Shown here: positions 57,616 through 64,000 of the stretch, in pieces | How the letters are laid out: the number at the start of each line of letters is the position of its first letter | Position numbering within the stretch: the first letter of the stretch is position 1 | Source of the DNA: Bacteroidales bacterium | Lineage (GTDB): Bacteria; Bacteroidota; Bacteroidia; Bacteroidales; UBA932 | Length of the DNA stretch: 64,000 bases | Assembly (NCBI GenBank): GCA_015060385.1 | Contig: SUYO01000002.1 | Coordinates: 62,001 to 126,000, forward strand | Direction of reading: 5' to 3' | Position numbers and translations under genes: made by a program | Notes under the pieces: generated by a model | Told to the model about the DNA's origin: nothing | Databases searched by the model: none | The model's input: only the letters and a program-made list of their open reading frames with translations

Positions 57616-57942
57616 CTATTCACTGATAGACTTCACCAACTTCGCAAATGTATCTGTGTGGGTGGGATTAGCGTTGACATCAAGGATATTTCCTTCCTTG
57701 TCAATCAGGATGTATGTCGGGAATGCATCAACCTTGAGGAAATTCTCAATCGCTTTCTGCTGCACTTCAGGAAGAGATATCTCATCTTCAATCAATGTCA
57801 TCATCTTACTGATAAGAGGTCTCCTGGTCTGATCTATAATTCTGCACAATGCACGAGAAATATGAATATCTCGGAGTGATTTCTCACATCCTAGAGAGTC
57901 CAAATATCTCCATTGAACGCAAGAGCAGCAGTCAATCGGCAC
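57616..57942 (-). pseudogene. Remnant of a TlpA/thioredoxin-like protein (C-terminal half only)
   Basis: NFLKVDAFPTYILIDKEGNILDVNA resembles thioredoxin-fold C-terminal half; no CxxC motif. Confidence 0.5.
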
Positions 57943-58116
57943 TGGTCATCAATAGCATCTATGTGGCACTCAAGCTCGACATTGCAGTTATCGACAATTG
58001 ATCCAGATAATCCCGAATAAAAGTGTTGAAGTTGTTATATGGGCCATAGTACTACCCAATTATATCGTTGTAAGTACATCCTCATCCCGCATTTCACGTG
58101 GTGGGTAAAGATGAAG

Positions 58117-58422
58117 TTATTTTGTTGTCAGGTGACTTTTTATGTCCATTCTTTCGTGCAGGATACGAATGACCATGACATCGTCGTTGTCAATGACGTT
58201 GTAGAATATGACATGGTGCCCGGCTTTGATTCCCATGAGTCCGTCTGCTATCTCATCATAGGAGCGATTGGAGATGATGGATGGGTATAGAAGCCGGTTG
58301 CAGGCTGATATGAGCATTTCATAATACTCATCGGCCTGACTTTCGGACCATTCTGATAATGTATATTCCCATATTGATGTCAGGTCCTCTACTGCTTTAT
58401 TTGAATAACGGACCTTAGGCAT
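58117..58422 (-). CDS. parE: RelE/ParE-family toxin
   Basis: VRYSNKAVEDLTSIWEYTLSEWSESQADEYYEML...VMVIRILHERMD. Confidence 0.9.
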   Translation of the reverse strand: MPKVRYSNKAVEDLTSIWEYTLSEWSESQADEYYEMLISACNRLLYPSIISNRSYDEIADGLMGIKAGHHVIFYNVIDNDDVMVIRILHERMDIKSHLTTK

Positions 58423-58660
58423 TTCGTTTAGATGCTTTAAGGGATTTCAGATGTGCTGCAGGATCGAAGTCTACAGCCTCTCCGCTGTTGAGTCCTTCTT
58501 CTATCTCGCTCTTAAGTGCAGCAATCCTGATGTTGTTGTCCTCTAGCATTCGCAGGCCAGCACGAATTACTTCGCTGGCGTTGTTGTATCTGCCCTGTGC
58601 AATCTGAGCCTTAATGAAGTCCTCGAAGTAGGGACCAAGTGCTACTGATGTTGTTTTCAT
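58415..58660 (-). CDS. parD: ParD-like antitoxin
   Basis: MKTTSVALGPYFEDFIKAQIAQGRYNNASEVIRAGLRMLE; overlaps toxin start. Confidence 0.9.
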   Translation of the reverse strand: MKTTSVALGPYFEDFIKAQIAQGRYNNASEVIRAGLRMLEDNNIRIAALKSEIEEGLNSGEAVDFDPAAHLKSLKASKRNA

Positions 58661-58678
58661 ACTACAAATTTTTACAAA

Positions 58679-58697
58679 GTTACCAATATTTGGTAAC
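58679..58697. promoter_or_regulatory. ParDE operator palindrome overlapping the promoter
   Basis: GTTACCAA-TAT-TTGGTAAC; minus-strand TAACTTTG -7 box overlaps it. Confidence 0.6.
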
Positions 58698-58782
58698 AAT
58701 GCAAATGTTATACGAAATAGTCTATCATTACAAAACGGCATCAATCCTTTCGTGAACTATCCCGATTAAAACCACTAATATT

Positions 58783-59430
58783 TTAATGAAACTCTATCGT
58801 ATAAAAACAATAGTCATGAACATCATCAATATTTACCCATTCTTTAGGATGTTGGTGTTTATCTCTCAGACCACAATAATCCTGAGTAAACATAGGCGTT
58901 CCCATAAAATCCATTGCTCCGCAAATTCCTCCGGTTACTGCAAATATAGGAATCTCATCGTTTATAGTAAAAGCCTGATCAACATAAGTTTCCATTGGAA
59001 TGTAACTGCATGATTGTCCTTCGGGGAAAGATATCATAAAGTTTCTTGGAATCATCAGATCCATAGTCCTTCCGTTAACGGCAAAAGCGACAGCAACAGT
59101 ATCCCGCTGCTGCTTCATCATCACTTCAATGGACATTCCATCCTTATTGGGAATACTGATTCCTGACATCTGCACAGGAATACCCATGTCAAATTTTGAA
59201 ACAACACCATTCTTAGCAGTATAAAAGTTGAAGACTGCTGTTTTCTTGGAAGACAAATCAGCCTGAACATCTATCTTCAGGTAGGTTTTATTATCCAACT
59301 TCAATGACAGTTGAGTTGGCACATCCGCATTGATCTTTTCAGAATAATCAACTTGGACATTTTGTGCATATGTTGGCATAGTGCTGGCAATTATCATTGC
59401 GGCACAGATTGTTAATGCAATCTTTCTCAT
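58783..59430 (-). CDS. Hypothetical secreted protein
   Basis: Signal peptide MRKIALTICAAMIIASTMPTYAQ; no recognised domain. Confidence 0.6.
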   Translation of the reverse strand: MRKIALTICAAMIIASTMPTYAQNVQVDYSEKINADVPTQLSLKLDNKTYLKIDVQADLSSKKTAVFNFYTAKNGVVSKFDMGIPVQMSGISIPNKDGMSIEVMMKQQRDTVAVAFAVNGRTMDLMIPRNFMISFPEGQSCSYIPMETYVDQAFTINDEIPIFAVTGGICGAMDFMGTPMFTQDYCGLRDKHQHPKEWVNIDDVHDYCFYTIEFH

Positions 59431-59436
59431 ACGCTA

Positions 59437-60351
59437 TTACTTTAGAATAAACTCATTTTCAAGGTAATTGGTATCAAGTCCCTCCATAATATTGACAATG
59501 ATTCCTTCTTCATCGGTGTATATGCAAGTCGGTGTCGCCTGACAGTTGTAGATTGAAGTGAATGGCGTAGCCCCACCTTTGAAATCAGATATTACAGTAT
59601 AGTCTTCCAGTCCGAATTCCTTGATTTCCTCTTTCATTTCTTCAGAATCATTGCAATATACATACAGAATCAGTTGATGACTATCTCCATATTTCTCCTT
59701 GATGCTCTCGAAATATTGCTTAGGAAGACTATTGTCCATTCCGTGTGTCATACACCACAAGCCGCCTACAATGATTGTGAATTTCTTTCCTTTCACAGAA
59801 TTCCAGTCGAATTTATTCATATTCACATCGAAGCATCTTATAGGTTTGAATCTATCACTCGGCTGCAACTGGTCATTTCTGATAAACTCCCTTGTTCTTT
59901 TTCCAATCTCCGACTTACGCACAGTTTCAGATGCTTTTGACAACAATACACTCAGACTGTCTTTTGAGATCCTCTTCCTTGCAAGATAGGCAGCAGATTC
60001 GAAAGCAAGAGGATCTGTGAACATGAATTTCCTTTCCATTTCCAATCCTTGTTGACAAAGAATTTCATATTCTTTATCGAATATCGAACGCAGGCTGTCA
60101 GCCTTGTGTCTCAAACTGTCAATCCGGGGATTCAGTTCCGCCACCAAAGCAGGATTATCCTTCGCTATCCTCTCTAACTTCTTCGCCTCAATATTCAGAG
60201 GTGGAACATTAGCATTATTCCATTCTATTAATTCCGTAACCTTCAGATGATGAGCCTCCAAAGCAAGCTCAAACTCAGATTTCTCCTGTGCAAATACTAA
60301 TGTTGATGCGGAGATAATCAAGGCAGTAAGTGCAGTTCTTATCTTTTTCAT
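59437..60351 (-). CDS. Secreted thioredoxin-fold (TlpA-like) protein with degenerate active site
   Basis: FTIIVGGLWCMTHGMDNSLPKQYFESIKEKYG...ATPTCIYTDEEG; CxxC replaced by CMTH. Confidence 0.65.
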   Translation of the reverse strand: MKKIRTALTALIISASTLVFAQEKSEFELALEAHHLKVTELIEWNNANVPPLNIEAKKLERIAKDNPALVAELNPRIDSLRHKADSLRSIFDKEYEILCQQGLEMERKFMFTDPLAFESAAYLARKRISKDSLSVLLSKASETVRKSEIGKRTREFIRNDQLQPSDRFKPIRCFDVNMNKFDWNSVKGKKFTIIVGGLWCMTHGMDNSLPKQYFESIKEKYGDSHQLILYVYCNDSEEMKEEIKEFGLEDYTVISDFKGGATPFTSIYNCQATPTCIYTDEEGIIVNIMEGLDTNYLENEFILK

Positions 60352-60429
60352 TTCTTTCAGTGTTATCCTTTATTTAATTCATTAGTTAGCTGGTGAACAA
60401 ATATACCAAAGTCGCTTAACGTATGATTA

Positions 60430-61506
60430 TTATTTCAATAGTACAGAAAGTTCATCAATCAGATATTCGCCCCTGAGATCGCGACGGATGATGATACCTG
60501 TTTTACAATCAATCAGGACATTATCCGGGATTCCTATAAGACCGTACAGCGTCCATGGTTCAATTGTATGTCCTTTACCTTCGCAGACGTGTATCCAGTT
60601 CAAACCTTTGGCCTCAACATAACTCTTACAGTCATTCACATCATAATCACACGACACACCTAAAATCTCCAATCCTTTATCTTTGAATAGTTCGTAAGCC
60701 TTTATAAGATTCGGGAGTTCATCTCTACATGGCCCGCACCATGTCGCCCAGAAGTCTACCAATACATATCGATTTGCAGGATCTTCTACGACAGATTTAA
60801 GGCTTAAGGGCTTTCCGTTCAGATCATTCTGTGTAAAATCGATATAGTATGGAACTATATCAGAGCCCTCTACCTGAGGTTCAGTCATCATTCTTCCTTC
60901 CAATTGCGTTTTCAACTGAATTGTCTTCTCGAGTGATTTATATTCGTCAGACAACTTCCCTATCTCGGCAACGAGTAAGACAGAAGGATAAACCATGCTC
61001 TGATTGTCAATCAATGAAAGCCTGCACGCATCAGTCAAGTCCGCTTCGAAAACCGACTTCACTAAATCGCGGGCTTTTCGGACAGCCTCCGGCCTTGAAT
61101 AATTCTGGTAGTATTCAGATGCCTGCTGTCTTTGATTTTTCATAATCTCATTCATCGGGCTTCCGGTCACGCCTGACCATCTGTCCGCCATCAGGTTTCC
61201 TTCGACTTTGATGTCGCCATTCTCCAGCAGGAATCTTCTGATGTCATATCCTCTTTCTGGTTCATCTGGTTTAAAGTTTATGCACACAAATGTCTCAAAG
61301 TCCACTTTATCGATTTCAAATCTGAATTGTCCGTTTTTGTACCTTACAGAGTCTATGACATTGAAATCATGCCATATATCTGTCAGCAATATCCAGCCTT
61401 CACCTTCCAGACCAGATACATTGCCGGTAATAGTACATTTATTGTTTGTGCATGCACATACTGCAATGAATGCTGCAATAGTAATAAGCTTTGTAGGTGT
61501 TTTCAT
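60430..61506 (-). CDS. TlpA-family thiol:disulfide oxidoreductase lipoprotein
   Basis: VDFWATWCGPCRDELPNLIKAYELF; lipobox VCAC. Confidence 0.9.
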   Translation of the reverse strand: MKTPTKLITIAAFIAVCACTNNKCTITGNVSGLEGEGWILLTDIWHDFNVIDSVRYKNGQFRFEIDKVDFETFVCINFKPDEPERGYDIRRFLLENGDIKVEGNLMADRWSGVTGSPMNEIMKNQRQQASEYYQNYSRPEAVRKARDLVKSVFEADLTDACRLSLIDNQSMVYPSVLLVAEIGKLSDEYKSLEKTIQLKTQLEGRMMTEPQVEGSDIVPYYIDFTQNDLNGKPLSLKSVVEDPANRYVLVDFWATWCGPCRDELPNLIKAYELFKDKGLEILGVSCDYDVNDCKSYVEAKGLNWIHVCEGKGHTIEPWTLYGLIGIPDNVLIDCKTGIIIRRDLRGEYLIDELSVLLK

Positions 61507-61513
61507 ATGATGC

Positions 61514-63424
61514 CTATTCTCCCATCGCCTTCAGAAGCTGAACTTTCATTGTCTCAGTGCCCGAGAAACCGGTATGTTTCCAGCATATGTTTCCATCCGG
61601 ATCCACAATCAGATAGGTCGGCACGCCTTCTATGTTAAAGATGTTGCCAAGGTAGTCATGCTGCTTCTCACTGAGTCTGTAATGCTCTCCTTTGAGATCA
61701 GGAATCATGTTCTCCCATGTTTCCTTAGGGGAACTTTCGCTTGCAAGGTAAATGTAGACTATATCCTTGTCCTTGAGTTCTTCCTTGAGCGGAGCCATGC
61801 TCTGGTTCGCACTGCGGCATGGACCGCACCAGGTCTCCCAGAAATCCACCAGTATGGTCTTTCCACGGAACGGAGCGATTATGGATGCGAACAGATCTTC
61901 GTAAGCCACTTCGCCTGTCTCATTCTTCCTGAAACCTTCTACTTTCTTGTTTCTCTCGATAGTGGCGATCAGGTCTGCATTAGCATTTTCTATATATTGC
62001 CTGTAGGCATCCGGAAGCTGCTGCACCTTTGCCATAAGTTCGTCGTCAAGTGGTTTGAATTCAGTAATGTCACGCATCAGGAAGCATGCATCGGCAATCT
62101 CCAGAAAACTGCCTTCTGTCCTGAGGAAAGGATAGTTGATGAAAGCATGTTCAGTCGACATGTGCATGAAGATATCTTTGACATAGTGATAACCTTCAGT
62201 AAATGCTGCAGCCGGAACATTCATGACTTCCACAAGGTCTGCCGGTATCAGCCGGTCCCTTTCCTGCATGTATGCGCCAAGTAGTTCTATATACTCTTCG
62301 GTAGACTTGTTCTGTGCCAATGTCTTGTTGTAAGCCAATTCAGCAGGGGCGTGGATCAAGCTATAGAGCAGATTCGTGCGTATGAAGAGTGTGAAATACT
62401 CCTTGACGGCTAGAGGAAGATCTGCATTCTCGGCCATTTCCATCTCCTTATCTGACTCTTCGATCATCTTGTCGACTAACTTTTTCAGGTCATAGCTTGT
62501 CAATTCAGACTCCAAGGAATCACGCATCTCTGCTTCATAGACTCTTAGCTCATTTGAAAAACTATCCTCCAGATCAGCAAAAGCCTGATTCAGCGCAGCA
62601 TGTGCTCCTTTGAACACTACAAAAGGTTCTGCAGGTCTTCTGTCAGCGAAGAGTGAATTCCTGCGGCTGTTCTCACGCAGGTTCACGATGCATTCTGTCG
62701 TTTCTCCCGGCTCCAGAAAAACTGTCAGAAGCTTGTTGAATCCACCGGATCCTACCTTCACACAACTAGTCTGAACAACCGGAACCTCTACCTGGAAGGT
62801 ACCGTCATCAGACAGATAACCATCCTTATATCCGGACTCGGAAAGCAGGTTGTAGTTCTCAAAATATATACGGTTCATCTGATCGTCAGGACGATGGCCC
62901 AGGACCTTGATCTTGAGCGTTGCCTTGCCATATTCCTGCTTTATCTCGGGAAGGGGCGCATCGGCTGTGAGCTTCTCCGGCTTCGGCATACTGATCTTCG
63001 GTAATTTTCCGTCAAGACGGATTCCCCATATTCTGAAAGCTCCCTGCTCGTATCCTTCAATGAAGTCTATGGAATTCACTCCGGTCGGAATCGGAGGAAA
63101 GGTCAAGGTAAACTGCGCCTCTCCAGAATCCGGCATCCAGAATTCCTTGTCGAGTTCAATGCCATCTGCCGAGACAATCGGATATTGATTGCCGTTCTCA
63201 TCGGCAAGGAATGTAGATGACACGATCTTGATCCACCAATGCGGAGTGAATCTTGCCTCAACATGAAGGACAGTTGTAGAATCCGTCAGGTCGATTCTTG
63301 ATATTTCGACGGTTTTAGTGTTACGAACCTCATAGAGAGGAGCTTCGATCGTACCGCGATGCGGCTGCTGGCTGCATGCTACAATGCACAGTATTGTCGA
63401 CAAAACAAATAATATCTTTTTCAT
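61514..63424 (-). CDS. TlpA-family thioredoxin-like lipoprotein
   Basis: VDFWETWCGPCRSANQSMAPLKEEL; lipobox IVAC. Confidence 0.9.
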   Translation of the reverse strand: MKKILFVLSTILCIVACSQQPHRGTIEAPLYEVRNTKTVEISRIDLTDSTTVLHVEARFTPHWWIKIVSSTFLADENGNQYPIVSADGIELDKEFWMPDSGEAQFTLTFPPIPTGVNSIDFIEGYEQGAFRIWGIRLDGKLPKISMPKPEKLTADAPLPEIKQEYGKATLKIKVLGHRPDDQMNRIYFENYNLLSESGYKDGYLSDDGTFQVEVPVVQTSCVKVGSGGFNKLLTVFLEPGETTECIVNLRENSRRNSLFADRRPAEPFVVFKGAHAALNQAFADLEDSFSNELRVYEAEMRDSLESELTSYDLKKLVDKMIEESDKEMEMAENADLPLAVKEYFTLFIRTNLLYSLIHAPAELAYNKTLAQNKSTEEYIELLGAYMQERDRLIPADLVEVMNVPAAAFTEGYHYVKDIFMHMSTEHAFINYPFLRTEGSFLEIADACFLMRDITEFKPLDDELMAKVQQLPDAYRQYIENANADLIATIERNKKVEGFRKNETGEVAYEDLFASIIAPFRGKTILVDFWETWCGPCRSANQSMAPLKEELKDKDIVYIYLASESSPKETWENMIPDLKGEHYRLSEKQHDYLGNIFNIEGVPTYLIVDPDGNICWKHTGFSGTETMKVQLLKAMGE

Positions 63425-63443
63425 ATAGACTGATTTACATTGA

Positions 63444-63986
63444 TTATTCTACTATTCGTGCTATTATTCTTCTGGTTTTCTGCCAGACACCGTTTTTAAT
63501 TTCAAACTCCACTTTCTCGCCGCAGACGGTTCCTCTTATGATTCCCTTCCTGAATGTCCTCTTGACTGCCGGGAACTCTGCTCGGAATGTATTTGAAGTG
63601 AATCCTGCATCGCGTATGTAATCCTGATCGGTTGGAATTCCGTGCAGTCGTGTGAGTTTGCGTGAGTTGGATTTCTTTATTCTTATCTTCCAGTCGCTGC
63701 CCACAGATATAGGTACGCTGCGATCTTCCTGTATGTATAAAGTGAAGTACAGCATTGTGTTCTTCTCATTCAGTTCGACCCTGTCCAAGATAAGGAAATC
63801 GGGCATGTCGTTGGTGTCTATCTTCCGCAACATGGAAAAAGGTGCCATCACAACCGCATTCACTGTGCCTGCGACAGGATTGTGGCCAAGAGAGGCCTGA
63901 ACTCCATACCACTGGTCGTTGTTGCCGTCCGGATTGATGTCAAACTCAACGATATCAGCATCCAGCGGTTCATAGACATAGCACAT
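63444..63986 (-). CDS. Hypothetical protein (probably N-terminally truncated by the window end)
   Basis: Long ORF running to the window edge, same operon orientation as the TlpA-like genes. Confidence 0.5.
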   Translation of the reverse strand: MCYVYEPLDADIVEFDINPDGNNDQWYGVQASLGHNPVAGTVNAVVMAPFSMLRKIDTNDMPDFLILDRVELNEKNTMLYFTLYIQEDRSVPISVGSDWKIRIKKSNSRKLTRLHGIPTDQDYIRDAGFTSNTFRAEFPAVKRTFRKGIIRGTVCGEKVEFEIKNGVWQKTRRIIARIVE

Positions 63987-64000
63987 CCTGAACTGGCAAT

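Noticed and set aside
1-64000. rRNA or tRNA genes
   Set aside because: No cloverleaf or conserved rRNA sequence was recognised by eye; a tRNAscan/Infernal run would be needed to be certain.

Overview
The window is a contiguous chromosomal segment that looks like a Bacteroidales genome. Evidence for this is TAnnTTTG-type -7 promoter boxes, a SusC/RagA-like protein, GH97, DUF3810/DUF4250-type proteins and many TlpA/thioredoxin-like lipoproteins. The genus cannot be determined from sequence alone. Most of it is ordinary housekeeping or metabolic coding: CCA-adding enzyme, XerC/D-like recombinase, HPF, HolA, ABC exporter, MntP, GdhA, an N-end-rule cluster (aat/clpA/clpS), cytochrome c maturation plus a tri-haem peroxidase, a fucose-like sugar cluster, a sigma-54 two-component system with FtsX/MacB-like permeases, ParDE, and TlpA-like proteins. 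No rRNA, tRNA, CRISPR array or prophage was recognised. The most interesting non-ordinary content is as follows. (1) A RAYT-type Y1 transposase gene is flanked by REP-like palindromes (a 'REPtron'). REP-like palindromes also occur at other loci in the window, and the repeat unit start-to-start distance is exactly 51 bp at every locus I could measure. (2) A ladder of six TTGTGAC-like motifs, mostly exactly 20 bp apart, lies in front of a membrane-anchored LytTR regulator. (3) A sigma-54 promoter with a palindromic upstream site precedes an FtsX-like permease, close to a sigma-54 activator gene. (4) A perfect 16-bp hairpin buries the start codon of an orphan SusC-like gene. (5) Two foldback/MITE-like intergenic elements share a CTCCCACTTYGTGGG core.
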